From Roseateles aquatilis (GTDB lineage: Bacteria; Pseudomonadota; Gammaproteobacteria; Burkholderiales; Burkholderiaceae_C), in the NCBI RefSeq assembly GCF_002205645.1, contig NZ_NIOF01000011.1, positions 1 through 64,000 on the forward strand: DNA of 64,000 nt. The letters are read 5' to 3'. Shown piece by piece: positions 15,957 to 25,674 of the stretch; position 1 is the first letter of the stretch, and the number at the start of each line of letters is the position of its first letter. The translations under genes and the position numbers were made by a program. The notes beneath the pieces were generated by a model. The model saw only the letters and a list, made by a program, of their open reading frames with translations. It made no database searches and had not been told where the DNA came from.

Positions 15957-16976
15957 TTGTCCAGTGGTCTGTCCATCAACACCTTGCGCGGCCTGGCCTG
16001 TCTGCTGCTCGTCGGCTACCACGTGATCGGCGACGACAGCGAGGCGGGCCTGAGACTCGAGCCGGAACATCTGGCCAGTCAGGCGAATCAATGCCTGTCG
16101 CTGATTCGAATGCCGCTGTTCTCGTTCCTGTCCGGCATGGTCTACGCGCTGCGGCCCGCGACCGGCCCGCTGACGCCCTTCGCGGTCGGCAAGACGCGGC
16201 GCCTGCTGGCGCCGATGCTGATCGTGGGCACCGCCTTCGCGCTGCTGCAGACCGTCACCTCCGGAACCAACGGCGGCGACTACGACTGGGCGACGCTGCA
16301 CATCGTGCCGGTCGCGCATTACTGGTTCCTGGAGGCGCTGTTCCTCATCTTCCTGGCCACCGCGCTGCTGGAGCGCGGCGGTTGGCTCGCCACGCCGCGC
16401 GCCTTCCTCGCCGTCGGCGTGGCCGCCGCGTTGCTGCATGTCTGGGCGCCGCTGCCGATGTACCTCGGACTGGCGGGCGCGACCTTCCTGTGGCCCTTCT
16501 TCCTGATGGGCGTCGCCGCGCGACGTTTCCCGGCGCCGATGTCCAGCAACTGGATGCTCGGCGTGATCACCATCCTGCCCGTGGGCATCCTGTCGGCCTG
16601 GGCCGCCACCGCCATGCCGCCGGCCGACGCACCCGGCGCCGATCGGCTCCTGGTCGGCCTGTGCGCCTGCCTGCTGTTGTCGCGTCTGCGGCTGGAGTCT
16701 CGCGGGCTGGCGTGGATCGGCGCCTGGTCCTTCGGCATCTACCTGTTCCATCCCGTGTTCACGGCGGCGGCCCGCATGGGGCTGAAGGCCGCCGGACTCG
16801 ACGACGTCACCACGCTGTTCGTCGCGGGCATGGCGGCGGGGCTGTCGGGGTCCATCGCGCTGACCGCCTCGCTGCGTCGGTTGCCCCTCGGGCACTGGGC
16901 CCTGGGCGAGCGGGCGCGAACATCCAGGACCGCCTCGGGCCGGGCCGGCGACCCGGCGCGCTCCGGCCCTGCCTGA
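15957..16976 (+). CDS. Acyltransferase 3 family membrane protein
   Basis: 339-residue integral membrane protein with about ten hydrophobic helices. The N-terminus INTLRGLACLLLVGYHVIG has the family's first-helix Arg and catalytic-type His (YH), and RMPLFSFLSGMVYAL is the usual second helix. The family O-acylates sugars, lipids or peptidoglycan at the cytoplasmic membrane; the substrate here is unknown. The start is a TTG at 15957 with AGGGAG 6 nt upstream; no ATG lies before the first conserved helix. It has its own promoter region with the tandem operators at 15732-15791. The Pro/Arg-rich C-terminal tail looks disordered. Confidence 0.85.
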   Translation: MSSGLSINTLRGLACLLLVGYHVIGDDSEAGLRLEPEHLASQANQCLSLIRMPLFSFLSGMVYALRPATGPLTPFAVGKTRRLLAPMLIVGTAFALLQTVTSGTNGGDYDWATLHIVPVAHYWFLEALFLIFLATALLERGGWLATPRAFLAVGVAAALLHVWAPLPMYLGLAGATFLWPFFLMGVAARRFPAPMSSNWMLGVITILPVGILSAWAATAMPPADAPGADRLLVGLCACLLLSRLRLESRGLAWIGAWSFGIYLFHPVFTAAARMGLKAAGLDDVTTLFVAGMAAGLSGSIALTASLRRLPLGHWALGERARTSRTASGRAGDPARSGPA

Positions 16977-17095
16977 GCCCGATTCCTCCCGGGATCAACG
17001 CCGTTGAGCCTGCGACGCCGGCGCGGCTTTCCGGGCGGCGTGGCTGTGCCAAACTGATCGAGGCCGGTCGTCGGCCGTCAGAGGAGGAGAACCCG

Positions 17096-17518
17096 ATGAA
17101 GATTCTGGTCGCCGTCGATGGCAGCACCTATTCCAAGCGGATGCTGGCTTATCTCTCCGCGCATGACGAATGGCTGGGCGGGGCGCACGATTACACGGTG
17201 GTGCACGTCGTGCCGGGCGTGCCGCCGCGCGCGGCCGCGGTCATCGACAAGGCCGTGCTGGCCGAGTACTACCAGGACGAGGCCGAGAAGGTGCTCAAGT
17301 CGATCCGCACGTTCATGGACAAGCGCGGCATCAAGGCGCAGTACCTCGTCAAGACCGGCCACGCGTCCGAGGCGATCACCGCCGTCGCCACCAAGGGGCG
17401 TTTCGACCTGCTCATGATGGGCTCGCACGGCCACACCGCGCTGGGCAAGCTGGTGTTGGGATCGGTCGCCACGAAGGTCATGGCCAACTGCGACGTGCCG
17501 GTGCTGCTGATCCGTTGA
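17096..17518 (+). CDS. Universal stress protein (UspA family)
   Basis: 140 residues, a single Usp domain. It begins KILVAVDGSTYSKRML and contains the ATP-binding signature GSHGHTALGKLVLGSVA near the C-terminus, so it is likely of the nucleotide-binding subclass. The ATG at 17096 is preceded by GAGGAGGAG 6 nt upstream, a strong ribosome site. It is single-gene. A hairpin (CGCCCGGC 17537-17544 / GCCGGGCG 17556-17563) follows the stop without a T-run and may stop transcription weakly between this gene and the convergent small gene. Confidence 0.93.
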   Translation: MKILVAVDGSTYSKRMLAYLSAHDEWLGGAHDYTVVHVVPGVPPRAAAVIDKAVLAEYYQDEAEKVLKSIRTFMDKRGIKAQYLVKTGHASEAITAVATKGRFDLLMMGSHGHTALGKLVLGSVATKVMANCDVPVLLIR

Positions 17519-17611
17519 GTGCTTGAGGAAACGCATCGCCCGGCGTGCATGGCAGGCCGGGCGGAAGAAGTCAAGGGCGGGTTCGGGCGTCGGGCGCCCG
17601 ATCTGGCGCGT

Positions 17612-17833
17612 TCAACTGCGCCGAGAGCTCATCCAGGACAGCGGCGATTCGATCGCCGCCTGCGCGGTCGATTCGGACTCCAGCCCGTAATCGCTGCGGC
17701 GGAAGTCCTCGTACTCACTGGCGTCGCCGAAGCTCGCCTCCATGCCGAAGGCGGTGCCCATGTCGGCGGGCTCCGGCTCGTGGGCGCCGGGACTGTTGCG
17801 ACGGAAGATGCGCAGGGCTGAGGCGAATCGCAT
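17612..17833 (-). CDS. Small hypothetical protein
   Basis: 73 codons from ATG 17833, which has GAGG 7 nt upstream (ACGAGGTCCCCC then ATG). The protein starts with a short basic segment (RFASALRIFRRN) and continues as an acidic, Ser/Glu-rich tail (SEYEDFRRSDYGLESES). No known domain. The ribosome site and protein-like composition support it, but it is short and could be spurious. Confidence 0.45.
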   Translation of the reverse strand: MRFASALRIFRRNSPGAHEPEPADMGTAFGMEASFGDASEYEDFRRSDYGLESESTAQAAIESPLSWMSSRRS

Positions 17834-18100
17834 GGGGGACCTCGTCGAAAGCACGGGGTTTGTCTGACACGGCACCGATGCTGCGCCGCGTGCTGTGCCA
17901 CAGTTTGCGCCATCCTGTCTTCAGGCAAATCCCCAGATCGCGGGTAGGTGGAAATCGCGTTCACAAATCCACACAGATTGAGGTAGGCCCGCCACAGTTT
18001 CGGCGGAATAACCACGTCTCCCACTTAGGTAGGATCCCCCCCTTGATGAGGGGTGACTATCCTCACGCCCTCAGCAAATCGCCAAAAGAAGTACGTTTTC

Positions 18101-18328
18101 ATGTCCCCGCTGCTTCACAAGTCCACCACCTGGGCCATCGTCGGTGCCGTCGTCCTGGCGGCTGCCTGGTTGGCCAGCAATGTGCAAGACAAGCACGACC
18201 GCGGCAGCTTCCGCCTGCGCATGGCGCAGCAGAGCGCCGCTCCGGCCTCCGGCTCCGACGTCATGACGCCGGTGCATCTGACGCCTCAGGCGCAGGCCAA
18301 GGTCCAGCTGGCGTCCGCCAAGCGCTGA
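18101..18328 (+). CDS. Small membrane-anchored protein of unknown function
   Basis: 75 codons. One clear N-terminal transmembrane segment (TTWAIVGAVVLAAAWLAS, residues 8-25) is followed by a short polar tail, suggesting a type-II anchored or processed exported peptide. The ATG at 18101 is preferred over a GTG 48 nt upstream because it opens the membrane segment properly; the ribosome site (AAGAAG) is weak. A strong terminator follows, which supports transcription. Function unknown. Confidence 0.6.
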   Translation: MSPLLHKSTTWAIVGAVVLAAAWLASNVQDKHDRGSFRLRMAQQSAAPASGSDVMTPVHLTPQAQAKVQLASAKR

Positions 18329-18348
18329 CACCCCATTCCCCCTCTCCG

Positions 18349-18380
18349 AAAGCCGGCCCGCGTGCCGGCTTCGTTCTTTT
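18349..18380 (+). terminator. Intrinsic terminator of the small membrane protein gene
   Basis: Stem AAGCCGGC (18350-18357) with GCCGGCTT (18364-18371), then CGTTCTTTTC. It starts 21 nt after the stop. Confidence 0.8.
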
Positions 18381-18430
18381 CGGCGTGTTCCGGCGTCGTT
18401 TGGCATCCCCCCGCGACGGCATCGGCCGCT

Positions 18431-19369
18431 TCAGCCGCGCAGCGCCTCCCGCGCGCCGAGCGCGAGCGCCTCGCCGATCTGATCGAGCAGCGCGGGCGGC
18501 GCCCCGCTGTCCGGCGTCACCGCCGACTCGCCGCCCAGCTTCCACTGGTGCCAGTAGAGGGCGACCTCCACCTGCACCTCCGGCCGCAGCACCACCAGAT
18601 CGCCGGCGGCCACCAGCGGCCGCACCTGCAGTTCCGGCGCCACGCCGATGCCCCAGCCCATCCGGACCGCGTTCACGTAGGCCTCGCTGGACGGCACGTA
18701 ACGCGCGTTCAGCCGCGCCGAGCGCAGTCCCATCGCCTGCCTGATCCACTGCTGCTGCGTGTCGTCCTTGCGGTTGAAGACCAGGAACGGCACCTGCGCG
18801 AAGTTGGCCGCGCCCAGGCCCTTCGGCAGCGCGCGCGCGGCGAAGGCCGGGCTGGCCACGGCGATGTAGCGCATCACCCCGAGCGGCTGCGCGATGCAGC
18901 CGCGCAGCGCCTGCGGCACCGTCGTCACGCAGCCCAGCACCTCGCCCTGGCGCAGCCAGTCGTGGGTGAAGTCCTGGTCGTCGACGACCAGCTCCAGCCC
19001 GAAGCCTTCCCGCAGCCCGCGCTGCACCAGCGGGTCCAGCGCCGGCAGCACCCAGGTCGCCAGGCTGTCCGCGTTGACGGCGATCGGCAGCCGCTCCACG
19101 TTGGCGGCCTGCACGCCCAGCTCCCGCACCACGTCCGACCGCAGCGCGGCGAGCTGCCGCGCATAACGCAGCAGCCGCTTGCCCGGCTCCGTCAGCCGCA
19201 GCGGGCGGGAGCGCACCACCAGCAGCTGCCCCACCTGCGCCTCCAGGCTGCGCAGCCGTTGCGACACGGCGCTCTGCGTCACGGCGAGCGTCTCGGCGGC
19301 GCGCTCGAAGCTGCGCTCGTCGGCCAGCGCGGCAAGGCAGTCGAGCCCGGCGGCGTCCAGGTCTTTCAT
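18431..19369 (-). CDS. argP: LysR-family regulator ArgP (IciA)
   Basis: 312-residue LTTR strongly like ArgP/LysG: HTH ERAAETLAVTQSAVSQRLRSLE, then the ArgP-type effector signature AVNADSLATWVLPALDPL (about 96-113), SSEAYVNAVRMG and VALYWHQWKLG. ArgP activates the basic amino-acid exporter gene in response to arginine or lysine. Here the next gene, divergent across 141 nt, is a LysE-family exporter, the classic pairing. The intergenic region contains AT-richer sequence (TGAGATATTAATCC) in which LTTR half-sites would be expected. Start at ATG 19369. Confidence 0.93.
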   Translation of the reverse strand: MKDLDAAGLDCLAALADERSFERAAETLAVTQSAVSQRLRSLEAQVGQLLVVRSRPLRLTEPGKRLLRYARQLAALRSDVVRELGVQAANVERLPIAVNADSLATWVLPALDPLVQRGLREGFGLELVVDDQDFTHDWLRQGEVLGCVTTVPQALRGCIAQPLGVMRYIAVASPAFAARALPKGLGAANFAQVPFLVFNRKDDTQQQWIRQAMGLRSARLNARYVPSSEAYVNAVRMGWGIGVAPELQVRPLVAAGDLVVLRPEVQVEVALYWHQWKLGGESAVTPDSGAPPALLDQIGEALALGAREALRG

Positions 19370-19510
19370 AAGCGTTCCTAATGTCCCTGCTGAGATATTA
19401 ATCCCGCTTCATGGAATGTCGGGCCCTCATGACAATCCGCCGGTTTCCCGCGCCGTTGCGGCGCGGGTGGGATGTCCTCGCCCTGCCGGGTCCGCCGGCT
19501 CCCCATCGCC

Positions 19511-20131
19511 ATGAGCACCCCCAGCACCGCCCTGATGCAAGGCTGGCTCACCGGAGCCGGCTTGATCGTCGCCATCGGCGCGCAGAACGCGCTGGTGCTG
19601 CGGCAGGGCCTGATGCGCCAGCACGTGGCGCCGGTGGTGGCGGTGTGCGCGCTGTCGGACATGCTGCTGATCTGGCTGGGCGTCTTCGGCCTGGGCCGCT
19701 TGATCGCCGCCAGCCCGCTGTTGATGGAGGTGTTCCGCTGGGGCGGCGCGGCCTTCCTGCTGGCCTATGCCGTCAAGGCGGGGCTGCGCGCGTTGTCGCC
19801 CAAGGCCGGCCTGCAGGCGCAGGCGGGCACCGCCTCGCTGGGCGCGGTGATGGGCAGCACGCTGGCGATGACCTACCTCAATCCCCATGTCTATCTGGAC
19901 ACGGTCGTGCTGCTGGGCACCGTCGGCGCGCAGCAGCCGGCCGGGCTGCAGTTGCCGTTCGCGATCGGCGCGTCGGTGTCGTCGTGGATGTGGTTCTCGC
20001 TGCTGGGTTTCGGCGCGGCGGCGGTGGCCGGCCCGTTGCGCCGCCCGGCGGTCTGGCGCAGCATCGACGCCTTGATCGCCCTCGTCATGGTCGTGCTGGG
20101 GCTGCAGCTGATCCTGCGGCCCCTGGCCTGA
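19511..20131 (+). CDS. LysE/ArgO-family basic amino-acid exporter
   Basis: 206-residue inner-membrane protein with about six helices. Family motifs are intact: AIGAQNALVLRQGLMRQH near the N-terminus and YLNPHVYLDTVVLLG in the middle. It should export lysine or arginine to prevent toxic accumulation. ATG 19511 gives the usual short N-terminus; a start 39 nt upstream would only add polar residues. Expected to be under ArgP control. dadA follows 65 nt later with its own strong ribosome site. Confidence 0.92.
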   Translation: MSTPSTALMQGWLTGAGLIVAIGAQNALVLRQGLMRQHVAPVVAVCALSDMLLIWLGVFGLGRLIAASPLLMEVFRWGGAAFLLAYAVKAGLRALSPKAGLQAQAGTASLGAVMGSTLAMTYLNPHVYLDTVVLLGTVGAQQPAGLQLPFAIGASVSSWMWFSLLGFGAAAVAGPLRRPAVWRSIDALIALVMVVLGLQLILRPLA

Positions 20132-20196
20132 CGGCGAGCCGCCATGGCCAGCCCCCACGACCTGCCGCAGAACCACAAGTTCTCTAGGAGCTCCTC

Positions 20197-21522
20197 ATGA
20201 AAGTCATCGTCCTGGGCGCCGGCATCATCGGCATCCACACCGCCTGGTACCTGCTGGACCAGGGCCATGACGTCGTCGTCGTGGACCGCCAGCCCGACGC
20301 GGCGCTGGAGACCAGCTTCGCCAACGGCGCGCAGATCTCGGTCTGCTTCTGCGAGCCCTGGGCCAACGCCGGCGCGCCGTTCAAGGTCGCGAAATGGCTG
20401 CTGCGCGACGACGCGCCGCTGCTGTTCCGCCCGCGGCTGGATCCGGCGCAGTGGCGCTGGGGCCTGTCCTTCCTGGGCCAGTGCACGACCGCCGCGTTCG
20501 AGCGCAACGTCGAGCAGCTGGTGCGCCTGGGCCGCTACAGCCACGAGTCGCTGCGCGCGCTCGTCGATGAGACCGGCATCGAATACAACCGCGTGGAGCG
20601 CGGCATCCTGCATTTCTTCGGCAGCGAGGCCGACTTCGAGGCCGGCGCGCAGGGCGCCGAGATCATGCGCCGCCATGGCGTCGACCGCCGCATCCTGAGC
20701 CGCGACGAAGTGCTGGCGGTCGAGCCCGCGCTGCGCTCCGCCGGCCATGCGGTCTTCGGCGGCACCTACACGCCGAGCGACGAGTCCGGCGACGCGCGCG
20801 TCTTCACGCAGGCGCTGGCCCGCCTGGCGGCCAGGCGCGGCGCGCAGTTCCTCTGGAACCACGACATCGCCACGCTGCAGCCGCAAGGCGGCGCGCAGGG
20901 CACCGAGATCGGCGGCGTGCAGATCAAATCCCGCGAGACCGGGCAGACGCAGTGGCTCAAGGGCGACGCCTACGTGGTCGCGCTGGCCTCGTACGCGCCG
21001 GGCCTGACCAAGCCGCTGGGCGAGCACCTCAACATCTATCCGGCCAAGGGCTACTCGGCCACGCTGCGGCTGAAGAAGCCGGAGCAGGCCAGCACCGTCA
21101 GCCTGCTGGACGACGCGCGCAAGATCGCGATCTCGCGCCTGGGCGACTTCGTCCGCATCGCCGGCACGGCCGAGCTGGCGGGCCTGGACACCAGCCTGGA
21201 CAGCCCCACCTCCAAGGTGCGATGCGAATCGCTGGTGCGTCGCTACGAGGAGCTCTTCCCCGGCGTGGCCGACCTGTCGGAGCCGAATTTCTGGACCGGC
21301 CTGCGCCCGAGCACGCCGACCAACGTGCCCTACATCGGCCGCAGCCAGAAGGCATCCAACCTGTGGATCAACGCTGGCCACGGCACGCTGGGCTGGACCC
21401 ACGGCGCCGGCTCCGGCCGCGCGCTGGCGGAGCTGATGAGCGGCAAGCGCCCCGACCTGGACCTCGCCTTCTACGGCGACGCGCTGCCGGCCCAGGCGGT
21501 GAAGCACCTGCAGACGGCCTGA
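20197..21522 (+). CDS. dadA: D-amino acid dehydrogenase, small subunit type
   Basis: 441 residues. Flavoprotein that oxidises D-amino acids (D-alanine preferred in the family) to 2-oxo acids, feeding electrons to the respiratory chain at the inner membrane face. The FAD Rossmann motif VIVLGAGIIGIHTAWYLL opens the protein and a second FAD-contact region lies near the C-terminus (INAGHGTLGWTHGAGSGRAL). FANGAQIS is characteristic of DadA. The ATG has TAGGAG 7 nt upstream. No alanine racemase gene is adjacent. A GC-rich hairpin at 21574-21600 follows the stop. Confidence 0.95.
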   Translation: MKVIVLGAGIIGIHTAWYLLDQGHDVVVVDRQPDAALETSFANGAQISVCFCEPWANAGAPFKVAKWLLRDDAPLLFRPRLDPAQWRWGLSFLGQCTTAAFERNVEQLVRLGRYSHESLRALVDETGIEYNRVERGILHFFGSEADFEAGAQGAEIMRRHGVDRRILSRDEVLAVEPALRSAGHAVFGGTYTPSDESGDARVFTQALARLAARRGAQFLWNHDIATLQPQGGAQGTEIGGVQIKSRETGQTQWLKGDAYVVALASYAPGLTKPLGEHLNIYPAKGYSATLRLKKPEQASTVSLLDDARKIAISRLGDFVRIAGTAELAGLDTSLDSPTSKVRCESLVRRYEELFPGVADLSEPNFWTGLRPSTPTNVPYIGRSQKASNLWINAGHGTLGWTHGAGSGRALAELMSGKRPDLDLAFYGDALPAQAVKHLQTA

Positions 21523-21573
21523 TCCGCCGGCCTGGTCCGCCGGGGCGGCCTCACCGGGTCATCCCCGCGAAAA

Positions 21574-21604
21574 AGGGGCGCGGCTAGAATCCGCGCCCCT
21601 CTTC
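21574..21604 (+). terminator. GC-rich hairpin after dadA, overlapping a TAGAAT box
   Basis: AGGGGCGCGG (21574-21583) pairs perfectly with CCGCGCCCCT (21591-21600), with a CTAGAAT loop, then CTTC. The T-run is poor, so termination is uncertain. TAGAAT (21585-21590) in the loop resembles a -10 box that could serve the next gene. Confidence 0.45.
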
Positions 21605-21644
21605 ATTTCCTGGCTGGCGTCCGCGCACCGGGCCCGCACGCACC

Positions 21645-22991
21645 ATGGCATCGGCCTCCTCCGCCTCTTCCCCTTCCGACCCGTCGCGCGATTTCTGCGC
21701 GATCGACTTCGGCACCTCCAACTCGGCGGTGGCCGTTCCCGACCTGCGTCCGGACGCGGCGCGCGCCGGCGCGATGCGCCTGGTGCCGCTGGAAGGCGAC
21801 CACCCGACGATGCCCACGGCCATCTTCTACTTCGCCGAAGGCCGCCATGACGCCGACGGCCCGCCGCGCGCCTTCGGGCGCGCCGCGCTGGCCGCCTATG
21901 TCGAGGGTGTCGATGGGCGGCTGATGCGCTCGATGAAGAGCATCCTCGGCTCCAGCCTGATCGACCAGGTGACCGATGTCGGCGGCGGCCGCGGCGTGAA
22001 GTACGCCGACATGCTGGCCGGCTACCTGAAGCGGCTGCGCCGCCAGGCCGCGCTGGGCGGCGCGGAGCCGCGCCGCGTCGTGCTGGGCCGGCCGGTCTAC
22101 TTCGTCGACGGCGAGCCGGAGCGCGACGCCGCGGCGCAGGCCTCGCTGGCGGCGGCCGCGCGGACCGTGGGTTTCGAGGACGTGCACTTCCAGTTCGAGC
22201 CGATCGCCGCGGCCTTCGACTTCGAGCAGCAGGCCGATCGCGAGCAGGTCGTGCTGGTGGCCGACATCGGCGGCGGCACGTCCGACTTCTCGCTGGTGCG
22301 CGTCGGGCCGGAGCGCGCGCGGCGCCTGGACCGTCGCGACGACATCCTGGCCAGCCACGGCGTGCACATCGCCGGTACCGACTTCGACCGCCACATCGAG
22401 CTGACCGGCATCCTGCGCGAATTCGGCTATCGCGCCGCCGGCCCCGCGCGTCCGGGCCAGCCGCCGCGCGAGGTGCCCAGCGGCGTCTACTTCGACCTCG
22501 CCACCTGGCACCTGATCAACACCTGCTACAGCCCGCAGCGCGTCATGGAGCTGCGCAACATGAAGAGCTTCTATGGCGATCCGCGCCATCACCAGCGGCT
22601 CATGACGGTGCTGGAGGAGCGCCTCGGCCATGAGCTGGCCAACCGCGCCGAGGACGCCAAGATCGAGGTCTCGGGCGGCGGCGGCTGCCGCATCGACCTG
22701 GGCCTGATCGAATCCGGCCTGGCGGTCGACCTGTCCGAGGACGCCGCCGTCGGCGCGCTCGCCGGCGACATCGAGCGCATCGCGCAGGCCGGCCGCGAGA
22801 CGGTCGCGCAGGCGGGGCTGAAGCCGGCGGACGTGGACGCGCTGTATTTCACCGGCGGCTCGACCGGCCTGCGCCTGCTGGCCGACCGCATCGCCGCCGA
22901 CTACCCGGCGGCGCGCCAGGTGCGCGGGGACCGCTTCGCGTCCGTCGCGACCGGTTTGGGGCTGCACGCGGCGCGACTGTTCGCATCGTGA
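21645..22991 (+). CDS. yegD: Hsp70-like ATPase (YegD family)
   Basis: 448 residues, an Hsp70/actin-fold ATPase without the usual substrate-binding domain. Phosphate-1 loop FCAIDFGTSNSAVAV, phosphate-2 loop LVADIGGGTSDFSLV and adenosine motif YFTGGSTGLRLL are all present. YegD-type proteins are atypical chaperone-related ATPases of poorly known role. The Ser/Ala-rich first 15 residues look disordered. Transcription probably starts near the TAGAAT box in the preceding hairpin. Single gene, with its own context separate from dnaK. Confidence 0.88.
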   Translation: MASASSASSPSDPSRDFCAIDFGTSNSAVAVPDLRPDAARAGAMRLVPLEGDHPTMPTAIFYFAEGRHDADGPPRAFGRAALAAYVEGVDGRLMRSMKSILGSSLIDQVTDVGGGRGVKYADMLAGYLKRLRRQAALGGAEPRRVVLGRPVYFVDGEPERDAAAQASLAAAARTVGFEDVHFQFEPIAAAFDFEQQADREQVVLVADIGGGTSDFSLVRVGPERARRLDRRDDILASHGVHIAGTDFDRHIELTGILREFGYRAAGPARPGQPPREVPSGVYFDLATWHLINTCYSPQRVMELRNMKSFYGDPRHHQRLMTVLEERLGHELANRAEDAKIEVSGGGGCRIDLGLIESGLAVDLSEDAAVGALAGDIERIAQAGRETVAQAGLKPADVDALYFTGGSTGLRLLADRIAADYPAARQVRGDRFASVATGLGLHAARLFAS

Positions 22992-23154
22992 TTCAACCTC
23001 GGGATGACCCCGAGGGCCGAGGTGGGACGACGGGGAAGGGCGCTGCTAGATTGCGCGGTTTTGCATCACCGCCCTGAGGCGCCCTGACCGGGGCGCGTGG
23101 ACGGTGCTCCCCGGCCTGGCCGGGATCTCTCTCCGGACCCCACGGACACCCACC

Positions 23155-25671
23155 ATGCAGATGCCCCGTCCCCTGTCGCTGATCCTCTCCCTGGCCGCCG
23201 CCTTCGGCGGCTTTTCCGCGATGGCGGCCGGCGCGGGCAGCCCCGCCGATGCGACGACCGCGACGGGCGCCAGGCCGGCGGCCGACGCGCTGGCGCAGGT
23301 CTACCAGCAGCCCTCGGCGGCGATCCGCGCGGTGCTCGATGCCAAGGGCCTGCCGACCTACCAGGTCTCGCCGGACCAGCGCACGCTGGCGATCGTCGAG
23401 AACCGCAAGTACCGCGCCATCGCCGAGCTGGCGCGCCCGGTGCTGCGCCAGGCGGGCCTGCGCTACGACCCGGCCACCGACAGCCCGCAACTGATCAACT
23501 TCATCGAATCGCTGTCGCTGCGCGCGCTGCCCGACGGCGCCGAGCGCCGCATCGCGCTGCCCGCGGGCGGGGCCTTCCATCAACTGCGCTTCTCGCCGGA
23601 CGGCAAGCGCTTCCTGCTGAACCGCCGCACCGACACGGCGATCGAGCTGTGGGTCGGCGACGTCGCCACCGGCCAGCTCAAGGCCGTGCCCAAGCTCAAG
23701 CTGCACACGATGCTCGAGAACGACTTCGTGTGGCTGAACGACCATGAGATCGTCACCCTCGCGGTGCCCGCCAAACGCGGCCCGGCGCCGGTCTTCAGCG
23801 CGCCGCTGGGCCCGTCGATCCAGGAATCGGTGGCCCGCGTCTCGCCGGAGCGCACGCAGCAGGACCTGCTGACCAACCCGCAGGAGTCCGAGGTCTTCGC
23901 CTATCACGCGACCTCGCAACTGGTGCGCGTCGACCTCAACGGCGGCGCCGTCCGCACGGTCGGCGAGCCCGGCCTGTTCACCCGCGTGGAGCCGCTCGGC
24001 ACGTCGGGCCAGTGGCTGACGATGCGCCTGCTGCAGCCGTTCAGCTACCAGGTCGGCTGGGACGAATTCGCGGCGCAGGCCGAGGTGCGCGACGCCACCG
24101 GCAAGGTGCTGCCCGTCGGCCGCGTCAAGCTGAAGGAAGGCGTGCCCGCCGAGGGCGTGATCACCGGCCCGCGTCGCTTCTTCGCCTCGTCCGGCGCGGA
24201 CGCCGCGGTCTATTGGGTCGAGGCGCTGGACGGCGGCGACACGCGCGCGCCGGCGCAGTTCCGCGACCGCCTCATGCGTCTGGACGCGCCGTACACCGGC
24301 ACGCCGCGCGAGGTGCATCGCCTGACGCAGCGCCTGTCGGGCCTGGCGTTCCTGGAAGGCGGCCGGCAGGCGCTGGTGCAGGACTTCGAGGTGGCCAAGC
24401 TGCGCACCTCGACCGAGCTGGTCACCATGGACGGCAGCGCGCCGGCCAGGCGGCTGGTCGAGCGCTCGATGCGCGATCGCTACCGCGACCCCGGCACGCC
24501 GCTGACGCGCATGCAGTCGAACGGGCGCCGCGTGGTGCGCGTCGACGGCGGATCGATCTGGTACTTCGGCACCGGCGCGACGCCCGAGGGCGACAAGCCT
24601 TTCATCGACCGCCTGAGCCTGGCGGACAACAAGACGACGCGCCTGTTCCAGTCCGGCCGCAACGGCGATGCAGTGCACTACGAGCGCCCGCTGGCCGTGC
24701 TCGACGCCGCCGGCGCGCAGGTGCTGACGGTGCGCGAGAGCGCCAACGAGCCGGGCAACGTGATGCTGCGCGGCGGCGCCGCGCTGGCCGACATGAAGCC
24801 GGTCACCGACGTGAAGGACCCGACGCCGCAACTGCGCGACATCAAGCGCGAGTTTGTCCGCTTCAAGCGCGCCGACGGCGTCGAGCTGTCGTTCTGGATG
24901 TACCTGCCGCCGGGCCACAAGGCCGGCGAGCGCCGCCCGACCTTCGTCTGGGCGTACCCGCTGGAGTACACCGACGCGTCCACGGCGGGCCAGGTCAGCG
25001 GCTCGGGCAACCGCTTCAACACCTTCGCCGGCATGAGCCCGCTGATGCTGCTGCTGGACGGCTACGTGGTGCTGATGGACGCGACGATGCCGGTGGTGGG
25101 CGACCCCAAGACGGTCAACGACAGCTTCATCGCGCAGATCACCGCCAACGCGCAGGCCATCATCGACAAGGCGGTGGACCTGGGCGTCAGCGACCGCGAG
25201 AAGATGGTCGTGGGCGGCCACAGCTACGGCGCGTTCATGACGGCCAACCTGCTGGCCCACACCGACCTGTTCAAGGCCGGCATCGCGCGCAGCGGCGCCT
25301 ACAACCGCAGCCTGACGCCGTTCGGCTTCCAGAGCGAGCGCCGCACCTACTGGGAGGCGCAGGACGTTTACCAGAAGCTCTCGCCGTTCAACTACGCCGA
25401 CAAGCTGAAGGAGCCGCTGCTGCTGATCCACGGCGAGGCGGACAACAACTCCGGCACCTTCCCGATCCAGAGCGCGCGCCTGTACCAGGCGCTGGCGGGC
25501 ACGGGCGGCACGGTGCGCTACGTCTCGCTGCCGTTCGAGTCGCACGGCTACTCGGCGCGCGAGTCGCTCGGCCACACACTGTGGGAGATGAGCGAGTGGA
25601 TGAAGCGCCAGGTCGGTCCGGGCGCCCCGGTGGCGGGCGCCGCCGACGCCAAGGCGCCGGCCGCGCGCTGA
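23155..25671 (+). CDS. S9-family serine peptidase (glutamyl endopeptidase-like), exported
   Basis: 838 residues. The signal peptide (MPRPLSLILSLAAAFGGF to AMAAG) predicts export. A beta-propeller region (about 60-590) is followed by an alpha/beta-hydrolase domain with the triad Ser690 in GGHSYGAF, Asp763 in HGEADNNSG and His797 in FESHGYSARE. GHSYGAF and EADNNSG match the S9D group, which includes the chloroplast glutamyl peptidase, so a preference for Glu is possible but not proven. ATG 23155 is chosen because it starts the signal peptide; the longer in-frame version adds polar residues. Convergent with the next gene, only 3 nt apart. Confidence 0.9.
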   Translation: MQMPRPLSLILSLAAAFGGFSAMAAGAGSPADATTATGARPAADALAQVYQQPSAAIRAVLDAKGLPTYQVSPDQRTLAIVENRKYRAIAELARPVLRQAGLRYDPATDSPQLINFIESLSLRALPDGAERRIALPAGGAFHQLRFSPDGKRFLLNRRTDTAIELWVGDVATGQLKAVPKLKLHTMLENDFVWLNDHEIVTLAVPAKRGPAPVFSAPLGPSIQESVARVSPERTQQDLLTNPQESEVFAYHATSQLVRVDLNGGAVRTVGEPGLFTRVEPLGTSGQWLTMRLLQPFSYQVGWDEFAAQAEVRDATGKVLPVGRVKLKEGVPAEGVITGPRRFFASSGADAAVYWVEALDGGDTRAPAQFRDRLMRLDAPYTGTPREVHRLTQRLSGLAFLEGGRQALVQDFEVAKLRTSTELVTMDGSAPARRLVERSMRDRYRDPGTPLTRMQSNGRRVVRVDGGSIWYFGTGATPEGDKPFIDRLSLADNKTTRLFQSGRNGDAVHYERPLAVLDAAGAQVLTVRESANEPGNVMLRGGAALADMKPVTDVKDPTPQLRDIKREFVRFKRADGVELSFWMYLPPGHKAGERRPTFVWAYPLEYTDASTAGQVSGSGNRFNTFAGMSPLMLLLDGYVVLMDATMPVVGDPKTVNDSFIAQITANAQAIIDKAVDLGVSDREKMVVGGHSYGAFMTANLLAHTDLFKAGIARSGAYNRSLTPFGFQSERRTYWEAQDVYQKLSPFNYADKLKEPLLLIHGEADNNSGTFPIQSARLYQALAGTGGTVRYVSLPFESHGYSARESLGHTLWEMSEWMKRQVGPGAPVAGAADAKAPAAR

Positions 25672-25674
25672 CGC